Positions 26,070 through 35,393 of a stretch of DNA of 64,000 nucleotides are shown here, piece by piece. Made by a program: the position numbers and the translations under genes. The stretch is from CAYWNA01 sp964459305. Lineage in GTDB: Bacteria; Planctomycetota; Planctomycetia; Pirellulales; Pirellulaceae. Below the pieces are notes generated by a model, which worked only from the letters and a program-made list of their open reading frames with translations, had not been told where the DNA came from and made no database searches. The stretch spans positions 1-64,000 of the forward strand of contig CAYWNA010000004.1 in NCBI GenBank assembly GCA_964459305.1, given 5' to 3'. How positions within the stretch are numbered: position 1 is the first letter of the stretch; every line of letters starts with the position of its first letter.

Positions 26070-27044
26070 CTATCCCAGCGACACACCGATCTCATCAGCC
26101 AATTTGAACAGATGTTTCCGCGACTTGTCGTATTCTTCCGGCCCTTTCATGTGTTCGATCATCAGCGGCGGCGGATCGCCGGGTAGCGAGGCCAAACATC
26201 TCAGGTAGGTTTTGTAGTCCAGCGATCCGGTCCCCAGCGTCACTTCGCGGAAATGGATCTGCATTTCGACATCCCACGTGACGTCCTTGGCGTGACAGCT
26301 TGCGATCCACGGACCGAGCTTCGCAAAGCACTCCTCGATCACCTTGCCGTTCTGATAGAAACGCGACGGCGAATTGATCAGATTGCAGGGGTCCAGGTGG
26401 ACCGCAAATGCCTCCCGGTCGACCGCCTTCAGCAGCTTCACATACGAATCGGCACTGTCGGGGATCGCCCAACCCATCATCTCGAAACAGAACTTCGCTC
26501 GTTTGGGTCTGACGGCATCGATGATCTTCCGAGCGTTTTCGATCGTCTCGTCGAAGAACCGTTGCGACAGGTTGTCCGGATGCGGTCCATACCAAACATC
26601 GGTGTTGTACGAGCCGGCAATGTCGACGCAACATCGCGCACCGATCTCGTCGGCCAGAGCCAGGCCTTCGGTGACCCGGCCGAGGTTTGCCGCCCGCGTG
26701 TCTGCATCGGCTTCCAACAGATTGCACCAGCGGCCCACCTCCGCGATCACCACATCGTGTTTAGCGAATCCCGTGGAGATGTCACGAATGCGTTCCGTGT
26801 CGTTCAGCTTGACGCCCGGACAATACGCTGCGCGATAGCCGAGCTTCCGGTGAGCCAACGCCAGTTCCTCCGGATCCTGCGGTGCGCCGAACACCGGGGC
26901 TCCCACGCGGACTGGATTTAGCGTGCCGCTCTTCGGAGCCGCCGCGGCGGACACCGGGTCCCGCACAAGAACACATCCAGCGGCCATGGCCGTGGCCGCG
27001 GTGCGACCGAGAAACTTGCGACGATCAATCGTTGGTGCACTCAT
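26070..27044 (-). CDS. Tat-exported sugar isomerase/epimerase-like protein
   Basis: 324-residue TIM-barrel protein of the xylose-isomerase-like/AP-endonuclease-2 family. The Tat motif DRRKFLGRT is followed by an Ala-rich hydrophobic segment to about 35. Divalent-metal residues expected for the fold are present in FCFEMMGW (Glu), HLDPCN (Asp/His), SCHAKD (His) and the C-terminal IEHMKG (Glu). GGGAGG (complement near 27050) lies about 6 bases before the ATG. Substrate unknown. A second, distinct member lies at 46415-47305. Confidence 0.85.
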   Translation of the reverse strand: MSAPTIDRRKFLGRTAATAMAAGCVLVRDPVSAAAAPKSGTLNPVRVGAPVFGAPQDPEELALAHRKLGYRAAYCPGVKLNDTERIRDISTGFAKHDVVIAEVGRWCNLLEADADTRAANLGRVTEGLALADEIGARCCVDIAGSYNTDVWYGPHPDNLSQRFFDETIENARKIIDAVRPKRAKFCFEMMGWAIPDSADSYVKLLKAVDREAFAVHLDPCNLINSPSRFYQNGKVIEECFAKLGPWIASCHAKDVTWDVEMQIHFREVTLGTGSLDYKTYLRCLASLPGDPPPLMIEHMKGPEEYDKSRKHLFKLADEIGVSLG

Positions 27045-27269
27045 ACCTGCCTCCCGATGTCTGATGTCGAATCACGCAGCGATTATACAATAAGTTCCTT
27101 GTTCCGTACCCGATCTTCTGCGGTTTGCTTCCGTTGTCGAACCAAAACCGCGTGAACGGCTATCAGGCAGGGCATTGTCACGCTGGCCGCAATGCCGTGA
27201 GGTGGATGTGGCAGATGGTGAGTGTCAAGTGCACGGCACCGCCGCTCCTCACCTGCTATTTGCCACTCG

Positions 27270-27647
27270 TCATCGCATTTCGGCTATGAGGCCGATGATG
27301 ATTAGGACAAGCACGGCGCCCCAGATCAGCGAGAAAAGGCAGCCGCAGCCGATACCGATGCCGGCATGGACGCTGCCTTTGATCACAGGGTTCCTTTTTT
27401 TGTCCTTCAGGCCCAGAATCCCCAAAGTGAATGCGGCAATGCCCAGCGGCAAACCAAGCAGCGGGAATAGGCTGAAGAGCCCCAGATAGTAGGCCAGCAG
27501 CGCCTTGGGGTTCTTGTATGGGATGATCCCACCCGTCGCGTCGCCTTCTGTGTCGCGTCCGGCAGGCGCATTGCGAAAGTCACATCCGCACTGCGAACAA
27601 AGCGTGAGGCCGTCTGGATTCTCGGTACCGCAATTCGGACATTGCAT
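27270..27647 (-). CDS. Zinc-ribbon DUF4190-type membrane protein
   Basis: 125-residue protein. The N-terminus MQCPNCGTENPDGLTLCSQC is a zinc ribbon with two CxxC pairs (CPNC, CSQC). Two hydrophobic segments follow at about 49-72 (ALLAYYLGLFSLFPLLGLPLG) and 95-122. The start at 27647 is fixed by AGGAG 6 bases upstream; an in-frame ATG 30 bases upstream is not needed. Function unknown; such proteins are common small envelope proteins. Confidence 0.85.
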   Translation of the reverse strand: MQCPNCGTENPDGLTLCSQCGCDFRNAPAGRDTEGDATGGIIPYKNPKALLAYYLGLFSLFPLLGLPLGIAAFTLGILGLKDKKRNPVIKGSVHAGIGIGCGCLFSLIWGAVLVLIIIGLIAEMR

Positions 27648-27996
27648 TCCGCGTCTCCTGAGGTTGACGAGATTCATTACAGTTTAGCGGGAAGAACATC
27701 CGTCGCCGCCGTGAGCGAAGCGGACGACATTCAACGGTTGATTCTATTGCGCGAGCCGGCGTTGCGAAAGAAGGAACCCGATAGTTGCATGATGATTCTG
27801 TCCAGGGATGATTTTGACTTGTTCCTTCTCGGGCAAAATGACTGGAGTTCACCGGTAGTGACTTCCTCAATAGATATTCCGCGTGAGGTTTGCCACTTCA
27901 ATCAGCGGGCTAACACCCGCCGCTCGCCACGGTGGTGTGCAACGTTTGGGGGAAGGCGATCGCAAAGCGACTTTGCGGATGTTCCGTTGTCCGGCA
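27648..27996. other. Intergenic region
   Basis: 349 bases between two minus-strand genes. A small hairpin word (GCGGGCTAACACCCGCCGC, 27904-27922) is visible. A plus-strand open frame crosses it (27642-28154) but shows no recognised domain and overlaps the SUKH gene antisense. Confidence 0.5.
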
Positions 27997-28383
27997 TCAC
28001 GCTCTGCGCCACGAATCAATCGCCGCGAGGAACGAGTCGAAAGAGGTCTCTATCGAGTTGGTCTCGTGGTCCCAATAGACTACGCGCCCAGCCGATAAAG
28101 CACTGTTTTCCCAACAGAACAGGCCACCACAGCCATCCGATGCGAACGGGATGAGACCGAGCGAAGAAACAAATTGGTGATCCTCGACGATCGCGGCAGG
28201 TGAAAGAATTCGCTGATCGAAATTGAGTTCATTCAAGCCACCGAGCGCGAGAAACTCGCGGTAGGTTTGCGGAAAGGAGAAACCCAACGCGGATTCGGCG
28301 GCGCTGATAGCGGCGTCGGAAGTGTCAAACGACTCGTCAGAGCGAAATGATTTGCCGCGATTGAGAACGTCTGACACCGACAT
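27997..28383 (-). CDS. SMI1/KNR4 (SUKH) family protein
   Basis: 128 residues with the SUKH core: SAAESALGFSFPQTYREFLAL at about 29-49, GGLNELNFD, then a glycine-rich turn (FASDGCGGLFCW) and a C-terminal strand/helix (VYWDHETNSIETSFDSFLAAI). SUKH proteins are often immunity proteins for polymorphic toxins, but many are solitary and serve unknown protein-binding roles. No toxin or secretion gene is adjacent, so an orphan immunity or scaffold role is only a possibility. No strong ribosome binding site precedes the ATG. Confidence 0.82.
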   Translation of the reverse strand: MSVSDVLNRGKSFRSDESFDTSDAAISAAESALGFSFPQTYREFLALGGLNELNFDQRILSPAAIVEDHQFVSSLGLIPFASDGCGGLFCWENSALSAGRVVYWDHETNSIETSFDSFLAAIDSWRRA

Positions 28384-28708
28384 CTTTGAATTTGAACGGG
28401 TGTTTTATCGTCGTGATGTCGGCAAGTCTGGGTACGGAACCGAATTCAGCTTGCCGATTCAATCCACACTCACGTAATATCCGCGAAGTACGTTGTCCTT
28501 GCAAGCAGGACCCTACTAATCTGGCATCTCGAACATCATGCCACGCGGGCCGGAACATGACGGTCGGCCGCTACATCCGCCCATTGCCATGTTTTTCAGT
28601 GGGATTGGACGCCTGGCAGTTGGGAGCACTCTGGCGGCCAAACATGGTAAAGTTGTTTCTGTCGCCCAAGTCTCCTTGGCATATTTACTACTCCTGGCCG
28701 GGGATGGC

Positions 28709-28790
28709 TCGTCTAACCGCAAGCCGGAGGCGTGCGCGATTGTGCCTGGCCAGCGGATTACGCGCACGCCTCCGGCTTGCGGTTAAACGA
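28709..28790. repeat. Hairpin repeat family A, copy 3
   Basis: Arms 28709-28738 and 28761-28790 are complementary except for one base (TCGTCTAACC against the TCGTTTAACC arm). The 22-base loop differs from copy 2 by about three bases. It lies directly upstream of the hydrolase promoter, 30 bases before the -10 box, and is 2.7 kb from copy 2. Confidence 0.95.
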
Positions 28791-28819
28791 GAGAATGTGC
28801 CAATACTGACCGGTTGCGG

Positions 28820-28825
28820 TATAAT
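28820..28825 (+). promoter_or_regulatory. -10 box TATAAT
   Basis: A perfect TATAAT lies 26 bases before the ATG of the hydrolase gene. The matching -35 (about 28797-28802) is poor and abuts the end of hairpin repeat copy 3. Confidence 0.4.
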
Positions 28826-28850
28826 GGGCTCGGACAGTGAGAATGTTCCC

Positions 28851-30188
28851 ATGCGTATTCACACGATACGAAACCGGGTACTGTCATTCGGAGTTGCTAT
28901 CGGCGCGGTTGCCGTAATCGCTGCCGGTGTGGGCTTGCCGGCAATGGCCACCGGAGATGATGGGATCATCGTTCAGCGGAACGACCAAACGGGCACCACG
29001 ACGATCATCGTCGCGTCGCAGCATGGCCAACTCGGTTGGGGCGATGTGTTTCGCGGCTTGGCGTCGGCCGGCGGGCTTGATGGCGAAGCCCTTTCCGGCG
29101 ACTTCGATGGCGAACGACTTGATCTGACGCAGCGTCGGGTTTGCTTCAGCATCCTTGCGCTCAGCACGGCCATCCCGGATGTAAGTCTCCGCGTGATCGA
29201 TCATCCCGTCACGGGCGAGCCGGCCCTGCGAATCCGTTTCGACCGCGACGGCTTGCGCGAGAAGATCCGCCAAGTGAAGTCATTCGTTCGTGATAAATTT
29301 GGGAAGAACGTAGATGGTTACGGGTTGAAATTGGACGACGGGTGGGATCAAAAGCCGGCGGATCGTCCGGTCGTCGTGCTGGTCCACGGCTATAGCGTAA
29401 AGCCGGATTCGCTGGACGAGTTCCACTCGGATCTGGCCGAACGCGGATGGCCGTGTGCCATGTTCGGCTATCCCAACGATGGCCCGCTGGCCGAATCAGG
29501 GAAGTTGCTGGCTGAGGAACTCGGCCGCTTTCGGGACCGGTATCCGGATCGCAATGTGGTCATCGTTGCCCATTCGATGGGCGGGCTGGTCGCAAGGGTG
29601 GCCATCGAAGATCCGGCCCTCGACCCGGGCAACGTCAAACAACTGATCATGGTCGCGACACCTAACCATGGTTCTCAGTGGGCGGAGCTGCCAGGCGGAT
29701 TCGATTGTTGGGAACACCTGCAGCGTCGCCCGGAGCAGACGATTCTGGAGACGTTTCGCGCCGCACTTTCAGACGGCCTCAACGAATCGCGAGCCGATCT
29801 GAAACCGCGGTCGAAGTTCCTCCGCAAACTCAATGCCCGAAAACGCAATCCGAATGTCCGCTACTCAATCATTCTTGGAACAGGAGCCTCCTTCACAGCA
29901 AAGCAAATCGCCGAGTTGCAGGAGCGTCTCACGCACTCGCTGGAGGGCAGCCGCGCGGGACGACTGGTCCTGCCCAGAGTGGCCGGCTTCTTTGATCATC
30001 TCGAAGAGCTGGAATCCGGCAAGGGAGACTGGGTCGTTTCAGTCAAACGGGGCAGGCTCGAAGGCGTGGAGGACACCCTGGTGCTGCCCATAACGCATTG
30101 GACCATCTCCCACAAACCGACGCAGCCCCATCACCAGGAACTCCGCGACGCTATCCTCGAACGTCTTGCCGATGGATGGGATCGGTGA
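28851..30188 (+). CDS. Secreted lipase-like alpha/beta hydrolase
   Basis: 445 residues with a signal peptide (hydrophobic 11-33). After a 150-residue N-terminal part, the alpha/beta-hydrolase core starts at VVVLVHGYS (about 175-182, HG oxyanion motif). The nucleophile is Ser242 in VAHSMGG, and MVATPNHGSQW is typical of triacylglycerol-lipase and PGAP1-like families. A C-terminal His (PITHWTISH) is the likely catalytic base. The frame remains open 155 codons upstream across a repeat and a promoter, so the ATG at 28851, which opens the signal peptide, is chosen; an ATG at 28824 overlaps the -10 box. Confidence 0.82.
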   Translation: MRIHTIRNRVLSFGVAIGAVAVIAAGVGLPAMATGDDGIIVQRNDQTGTTTIIVASQHGQLGWGDVFRGLASAGGLDGEALSGDFDGERLDLTQRRVCFSILALSTAIPDVSLRVIDHPVTGEPALRIRFDRDGLREKIRQVKSFVRDKFGKNVDGYGLKLDDGWDQKPADRPVVVLVHGYSVKPDSLDEFHSDLAERGWPCAMFGYPNDGPLAESGKLLAEELGRFRDRYPDRNVVIVAHSMGGLVARVAIEDPALDPGNVKQLIMVATPNHGSQWAELPGGFDCWEHLQRRPEQTILETFRAALSDGLNESRADLKPRSKFLRKLNARKRNPNVRYSIILGTGASFTAKQIAELQERLTHSLEGSRAGRLVLPRVAGFFDHLEELESGKGDWVVSVKRGRLEGVEDTLVLPITHWTISHKPTQPHHQELRDAILERLADGWDR

Positions 30189-30216
30189 CGCCCCCAAACA
30201 TGGGCGACAATCTCGC

Positions 30217-30432
30217 CTAAGATTCGATCACGGGTTCTACAACAAACCGCTGATCGTCCACCTCGACCACATCGCCGACCTGGAGTTTCCGGCGGCGGCG
30301 CGTCTCGGTTTTGCCGTTCACCCGTACGACGCCGTCTTGGATCAGCAGTTTGGCTTGGCCTCCGGTGCCCACGATGGCGTTGAACTTCAGGAACTGGTCC
30401 AAGCGAATGTTGGAGGATTCTGCGGGCGTCAT
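30217..30432 (-). CDS. S4-domain RNA-binding protein (YbcJ-like)
   Basis: 71 residues that form a single S4 fold: IRLDQFLKFNAIVGTGGQAK, LIQDGVVRVNGKTETRRRRKLQVGDVV. This matches stand-alone YbcJ/YaaA-type S4 proteins, which bind structured RNA, probably rRNA or tRNA. Length is normal for the family. It is convergent with the preceding hydrolase gene (28-base gap) and divergent from the PQQ propeller gene. Confidence 0.9.
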   Translation of the reverse strand: MTPAESSNIRLDQFLKFNAIVGTGGQAKLLIQDGVVRVNGKTETRRRRKLQVGDVVEVDDQRFVVEPVIES

Positions 30433-30591
30433 GTTCGATTCGCTTCTGTGCGGAGCAGTCGTGTTACGGGAACCTTGTGCTCGTCCAAGAATGTTGGAGA
30501 ATATTGGTCGTTACCGGGAGGATAGCCGCCCGGGTGTCCTGCTGGTAGAGGGCATACGCAGCCAACAACTCGAAACTGGGAATCCGCAACT

Positions 30592-31893
30592 ATGAAGCGT
30601 TCATTGACAACAAACCGTTTTTGCACACTCGCGACGACTTTGTGTTTGGGGATGGCCGTCGCATCGTCGGCCGGTGGCGGGGAAAACTGGACAGGTTTCC
30701 GGGGGCCGACCGATCAAGGTCACTCCGACGCAACCGGCCTGCCGATTCGGTGGAGCGAAGACGAGAACGTCGTGTGGAAGACGCCGATTCCCGGCAAAGC
30801 GTGGTCGTCGCCCGTGATTTGGGGCAACCGAATCTGGCTCACCAACGCGAACGAGGCCGGCACTCAGTTGTCCGTTATCTGCGTCGATAAGGACTCCGGC
30901 AAAGTCGTCCTCAAGAAGCGATTGCGTGTGGTGCACTTGCCGCAGTACTGCCACCCATTCAATTCATACGCCTCGCCGTCGCCCGTGATCGAGGAAGGCC
31001 GTGTGTACGTGAGCTTCGGTTCTCCGTACAACGCATGCCTCGACTCGACGACGGACGAAGTGATCTGGGAACGCACGGATTTCGTCTGTAATCACTTTCG
31101 CGCTGCAGGTTCCTCACCGTATCTCTACAAGGACCTCCTGATCCTGCACTTCGACGGGGCCGACCGTCAATACGTGGTCGCCATGGACAAGCATACGGGC
31201 AAGACCGTTTGGCAGACCGACCGCAGCGTTGATTTCCAGGATCTCGATCCGGAAACCGGGGGTCCCAAAATCCAAGGCGACCTCCGAAAGGGGTTTTCCA
31301 CTCCCGTAATCGCGGATGTCCACGGCAAGCCCGTGCTGATCAGCCTCGGCTCGATGGCGTTGTACGGATACGAACCGGACACGGGCAAGGAGCTGTGGCG
31401 AGTCGAATGCATCGGCAGCCATTCCGGCACGTGCCGTCCGGTGGTGGGCCACGATTTGGTCTTCTCGCCGATGGGAATGAACGGCGAGCTGTGGGCCGTG
31501 CGACCCGACGGACAGGGCCTCGTGACCGACACCCACGTTGTCTGGGAAAGCAAACGAGCGGTACCGAAGCGACCGTCGATCCTGCTGATCGATGATCTGT
31601 TGTTCATGGTCGACAACGACGGGATCGCAGCATGCGTCGAAGCAAAGACGGGTGAAGAAATCTGGAGGAAACGCATTGGAGGCCACTTCTCGGCCTCGCC
31701 GATCTACGCCAACGGTAAAATCTTCTTCTTCAACGAGGACGGCAAGTCGACGATCATCGAGGCCGCACCGGAATACAAAGAACTCGCCGTCAACGAACTC
31801 GACGACGGATTCATGGCGTCGCCTGCCGTGTCGGGCGACGCTTTGTATCTGCGCACGCGCACGCACCTCTACCGCATCGAGGAAAGCCAGTAG
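30592..31893 (+). CDS. Secreted PQQ-like beta-propeller protein
   Basis: 433 residues. A signal peptide (FCTLATTLCLGMAVASSAGG) precedes the WTGFRGPTDQGHSD opening and repeated VWKTPI.G.AWSSPV blades, the hallmark of planctomycete PQQ-binding-like (PQQ_2, quinoprotein-like) eight-bladed propellers. No PQQ-dehydrogenase active-site motif was recognised, so it is probably a binding or structural propeller and not an enzyme. Confidence 0.87.
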   Translation: MKRSLTTNRFCTLATTLCLGMAVASSAGGGENWTGFRGPTDQGHSDATGLPIRWSEDENVVWKTPIPGKAWSSPVIWGNRIWLTNANEAGTQLSVICVDKDSGKVVLKKRLRVVHLPQYCHPFNSYASPSPVIEEGRVYVSFGSPYNACLDSTTDEVIWERTDFVCNHFRAAGSSPYLYKDLLILHFDGADRQYVVAMDKHTGKTVWQTDRSVDFQDLDPETGGPKIQGDLRKGFSTPVIADVHGKPVLISLGSMALYGYEPDTGKELWRVECIGSHSGTCRPVVGHDLVFSPMGMNGELWAVRPDGQGLVTDTHVVWESKRAVPKRPSILLIDDLLFMVDNDGIAACVEAKTGEEIWRKRIGGHFSASPIYANGKIFFFNEDGKSTIIEAAPEYKELAVNELDDGFMASPAVSGDALYLRTRTHLYRIEESQ

Positions 31894-31911
31894 TTTGACT
31901 GTCGGTATAGC

Positions 31912-32430
31912 TTACCAGCCTTCGTGGTGCACAGCGTTCTCGCGGTAGCGTGTTCGCGGCTCCTGCGACTCGACCGGCCAGCCGATCGCAATGGCGGCGA
32001 CGGGAACGACCGCATCGGGAATGTTGAGCACCGTGCGTATGTGCGCGATGCGATCCTCCCGTGGGTGCACGCCCAGCCAGCACGCACCCAGGCCCAAGGC
32101 ATGGGCGGCCAGCAGCAGGTTCTCGACGGCCGCAGAACAGTCTTGCAGCAGATAAGAAAGCAGCCCGTCGTGTGCACGGCGCAGGTCACCGCAGACGATG
32201 ATCCCGACCGCGGCGCGCGCCAGCATCTTCCCATTCGGCAAGCCTTCGGCGATCTTTGCCAGCATGTCGCGGTTTTGGATGACCACAAACTCCCACGGAT
32301 CTTTGGCCGCCGCCGATGGCGCGGCCATCGCCGCCTCCAGAAGATCGCGCACCAAGTTTTTTCCCACGTGCTCGGACCCGTACGCACGAATGCTGCGCCG
32401 CGAAAACACGAAGTTCAGGTCGGAGTTCAT
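31912..32430 (-). CDS. Nitroreductase-family flavoprotein
   Basis: 172 residues. FSRRSIRAY at 9-17 is the FMN phosphate-binding start of the family. AAMAAPSAAAKDPWEFVVIQ and the LGLGACWLGVHP segment near 115-126 complete the fold. It should use NAD(P)H and FMN to reduce a nitro, quinone or enone substrate in the cytoplasm. The start at 32430 is a good match to the family N-terminus. It is convergent with the PQQ propeller gene, 18 bases apart. Confidence 0.88.
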   Translation of the reverse strand: MNSDLNFVFSRRSIRAYGSEHVGKNLVRDLLEAAMAAPSAAAKDPWEFVVIQNRDMLAKIAEGLPNGKMLARAAVGIIVCGDLRRAHDGLLSYLLQDCSAAVENLLLAAHALGLGACWLGVHPREDRIAHIRTVLNIPDAVVPVAAIAIGWPVESQEPRTRYRENAVHHEGW

Positions 32431-32978
32431 GGTGATTTCCCTTGTGGAGATGGTGGACCGAGGCCGTGCAAATTAGGGGATGTTCCCGAGGAAACGTGCA
32501 TTATGCAGCCTATCACGCGACAGTTGAATCCGCCTTCGCATGGTCTTTTCACAAAAGGGGATGACGTGGTAGGGAATGGCTCCAAAGTTCAGCTGCTGTA
32601 TCGCCCCCGATAAGGGCCTCGGCCATAGCGACCACGCAACAGGATCGACCGCGGCTGGCGAAACGTCATCTTGATGAGACGGAGCGCGAATTCGAACGGC
32701 CCAAAAGCGTCTGTAAGGAGCGGTCACCGTGCCGCCCCGCGAACCGCCGAGCCCTTTGCCATCTCACAGAATGACACGGAGGGCGTTCCCTACAGGCCAT
32801 AATGCCCGGGCTCCCCATATATCTTCCGCCCACGACTGGAAAATGCTGGCGTCGCGTTCGCGGCGACGGTACAACGAGGATTGGACGCGGGGCGAACGAT
32901 GCATGCGGGAGGCGAAACATGAATTGTCGTAGGTTGCCGGCGCAGGTTTTCACGCTACAATGAAGGAGATGGCAGGGC
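32431..32978. other. Intergenic region, nothing recognised
   Basis: 548 bases between divergent genes. Short open frames on both strands lack recognisable domains. Promoters for the nitroreductase and the TPR gene should lie here. AAGGAGATGGC at 32961-32971 is the TPR gene's ribosome binding region. Confidence 0.5.
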
Positions 32979-34406
32979 ATGTCTGACACCTTCGATCCGG
33001 CACCAGGATCGTCGCCTCTTTCCGAACAGCCCCCCAACAGCCAGACCTTTTCACCATGGTTGCTCGGGTGCGGAGCGCTGTTGTTGGCGCTGGTAGCCAC
33101 GGGCATCTTGGGCGTCGTGATGTACGTGGTCATCGCCGCGCGGGTGAAGGTTGAACCGGCGCGAAATCGCAGGCGGCCCCCCGTCGCCCTACAACCACGG
33201 AGGCCCCGCGGGCCCTACCCAGTTTCGCCGAATCGTTCGTCCCGGTCGCCGCGATCCGCTGCGCAGCGATTGGCGCAATCACAACAGGCGATCGAATCTG
33301 GCACACGGGCGTTGACGGCCAGCCCCAACAATGCAGGCGCGCTCAATGGTTTGGCTTGGGCGTACGCCACGGCTCCCGAGGAACTGCGCGATGGCGATCA
33401 GGCCGTCGTCCTGGCCGAACAGGCCGTGGCGCTCGATCGACAGAACCGGAACTACGTCAATACGCTCGGCACTGCCTACTACCGGGCCGGCCAGTACGAC
33501 GAGGCCGTTTCGACGCTTCATCGCAACGCTGGCGAACGAACGGACACCAGAGTATGTTTTGATCTGTTCCCCCTGGCCATGGCCTACCTGAAACTGGAAC
33601 AGACGGACAAGGCCAAAGAGACTTACGAGCGGGCCTGCAAGCTTCTTCGCCGTCCCGATCGCCTGTCATCGACCCAATGGCACGAGTTGCACGAATTCCG
33701 CGCCGAGGCGGCCACGCTGTTTTTGGGAGAACCACCAAAGCAAGCGTTCACGCGTGCCGCAGCGCTGGCCCGCGGCGGAGAATGGGAACAGGCGGCGGAT
33801 TTGTTCGCGAAGGGTCTGGATGTTGCCCCCGACGATCACTGGCAGTGGTACCGCAGCGGTGCGTTGCAGGCCTATTTGGAGCACCCAGACGAATACCAAA
33901 ACCACTGCCGCAAGATGCTAGAACTGTTCGGCGACACCCAGGATCCATTCATTGCCGAGCGGACAGGCAAACTCTGTTTGATTCTGCCGGACGCAGTTCC
34001 CGACGACCCGCGTCCTGCGCAGCTCCTTGCAAAAGCGGTCGGCATGCGACCCGACGTCTCGTGGTTCTTGCTCGCCTCGGCAATAGCCAAATACCGGGCC
34101 GGGCAGTTTCAGGAAGCCCTCGTTGGGCTTGAGAGTGCCGAGGCGCAAGCACAATCAGGAGAGGACCTTTACTGTAACTTGATGATCGGACTGGTCCGGG
34201 CGATGAGCCAGCATCAATTGGAGGAAAATGATGCCGCTCAGATTTCGCTCAATAAAACCATCGACCAGTTGAAATCAACCGCCCCGAAAGCCGAAGACGA
34301 TGTGGTCGACTACGGCCCCAGTTGGCACGACCGTCTGATGAACCAAGTGATCCTCCGCGAAGCGGAGGCGCTCATTCGCGGCGCTGCATCGCCCGTAACC
34401 CCATAG
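32979..34406 (+). CDS. Membrane-anchored TPR protein
   Basis: 475 residues. A Pro/Ser-rich N-terminus is followed by one transmembrane segment (about 27-55, WLLGCGALLLALVATGILGVVMYVVI) and a basic Pro-rich linker. TPR-like helical repeats start near residue 95 (LTASPNNAGALNGLAWAYA, YVNTLGTAYYRAGQYDEAV, AYLKLEQTDKAKETYERA) and continue to the C-terminus. The repeats lie outside the cytoplasmic membrane by prediction. A foldase gene follows 147 bases downstream on the same strand, so an assembly or scaffolding role in the envelope is plausible. Confidence 0.82.
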   Translation: MSDTFDPAPGSSPLSEQPPNSQTFSPWLLGCGALLLALVATGILGVVMYVVIAARVKVEPARNRRRPPVALQPRRPRGPYPVSPNRSSRSPRSAAQRLAQSQQAIESGTRALTASPNNAGALNGLAWAYATAPEELRDGDQAVVLAEQAVALDRQNRNYVNTLGTAYYRAGQYDEAVSTLHRNAGERTDTRVCFDLFPLAMAYLKLEQTDKAKETYERACKLLRRPDRLSSTQWHELHEFRAEAATLFLGEPPKQAFTRAAALARGGEWEQAADLFAKGLDVAPDDHWQWYRSGALQAYLEHPDEYQNHCRKMLELFGDTQDPFIAERTGKLCLILPDAVPDDPRPAQLLAKAVGMRPDVSWFLLASAIAKYRAGQFQEALVGLESAEAQAQSGEDLYCNLMIGLVRAMSQHQLEENDAAQISLNKTIDQLKSTAPKAEDDVVDYGPSWHDRLMNQVILREAEALIRGAASPVTP

Positions 34407-34553
34407 CGCACGGTGCGCTGTAATCGAATAACTTTGTTGGGCGCCATAGGCTTGGACGCCTCGCGTCTCTCTCAAGGCCGCGAAGCGGCAAGTACCTGCG
34501 TTGCCACGCGAAGCATGGGAACGAGGGAGCCGCAACAGCCATAGGTTATCATC

Positions 34554-35393
34554 ATGAACCAAGAACTCAAATCAGCATCCACGCCGAGCAGAACCTGGCA
34601 AGCCATTCAACGAGAGCCTCTAGTCCCCTTCGCGCTCATCGGCGGTCTGTTGTTCGCGGTCTATGGATTCGGCAAGCCGGAAGAAGTCGAGACGATTGAG
34701 ATCACACCACAAACCGTACAGGCCCTGGCGGATGCCGAAGAGAACTTGCGCGGCAGGCCGGTCACGGATGATGGACGGCAGATTCTGATCGACGGCCATA
34801 TCGAAGACGAAATCTTGATGCGTGAAGCACTTCGTCGAGGCATTGAGCGAAAAGACGCTCGGGTCCGCCAGCGACTGCTAACGGTGATGCGATCCGCATT
34901 GGACGAGCAAGTGCCGGAGCCGACCCGGGCCGAACTGCAGACGTACTTCCGAGACAACGCTGATCGTTACGCCGCGCAGGAAGCAGTCACGTTCGATCAG
35001 GTATTTTTCTCGTTCGGCAACGAGCCGGCCGACAGCGATGCGTTGCTCGCGCAACTCCAAGGCGGCGCCGACCATCGTCCCATGGGCGAGCGATCCTGGG
35101 CGGGATACACGATGCGCAAGATGACTCGGCCGGAAATGCTGCCCGTATTCGGCGGCGACTTTGCCACTGGAGTTTTCGAACTGGCGCCGAACGAGTGGAC
35201 CGGACCGTTGGATTCGGTGCGAGGCGTTCATTTCCTGCGTGTCACGGAACGTCAGACGTTGCCGGCACCAACGTTCGATCAAATGGAAGAAAATCTTCGC
35301 CAGGACTGGATGTTCAACCGACGGCGCGACGTCCAGACAAGAAAGATCGAAAACATGAAGAAGCGATATCGCGTCGTGCTCACCAAAGAATGA
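34554..35393 (+). CDS. Membrane-anchored parvulin-like PPIase
   Basis: 279 residues with a single N-terminal anchor (about 23-42, PLVPFALIGGLLFAVYGFG). The helical chaperone part includes the SurA/PpiC-like EDEILMREALRRGI segment. Then comes a degenerate rotamase core (AVTFDQVFFSFG, MLPVFGGDFATGVFELAPNEWTGPLDSVRGVHFLRV), where FELAPNEWTGPLxSxxGxHxxRV matches the parvulin C-terminal half. The first half of the PPIase domain is weak, so catalysis is uncertain. The stop overlaps the next start (ATGATGA at 35390-35396), implying translational coupling with the HupE-like protein. PpiC next to HupE/UreJ is a recurrent pairing. Confidence 0.82.
   Translation: MNQELKSASTPSRTWQAIQREPLVPFALIGGLLFAVYGFGKPEEVETIEITPQTVQALADAEENLRGRPVTDDGRQILIDGHIEDEILMREALRRGIERKDARVRQRLLTVMRSALDEQVPEPTRAELQTYFRDNADRYAAQEAVTFDQVFFSFGNEPADSDALLAQLQGGADHRPMGERSWAGYTMRKMTRPEMLPVFGGDFATGVFELAPNEWTGPLDSVRGVHFLRVTERQTLPAPTFDQMEENLRQDWMFNRRRDVQTRKIENMKKRYRVVLTKE

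Larger units (their letters stand above)
28384..28850. other. Intergenic region with hairpin copy 3 and promoter
   Basis: 467 bases between the divergent SUKH and hydrolase genes. It contains hairpin family A copy 3 (28709-28790) and a TATAAT box (28820-28825). 28384-28700 shows no convincing gene, although an open frame runs through from 28386. Confidence 0.55.

Noticed and set aside
28386..28850. 155-codon upstream extension of the lipase-like gene
   Set aside because: It would translate a hairpin repeat and a -10 box and would bury the signal peptide inside the protein.
34497..34533. Possible dispersed repeat word with GTTGCCACGCGAAGCATGGG
   Set aside because: It looks like a repeat from other planctomycete genomes, but there is no second copy or clear dyad in this window.
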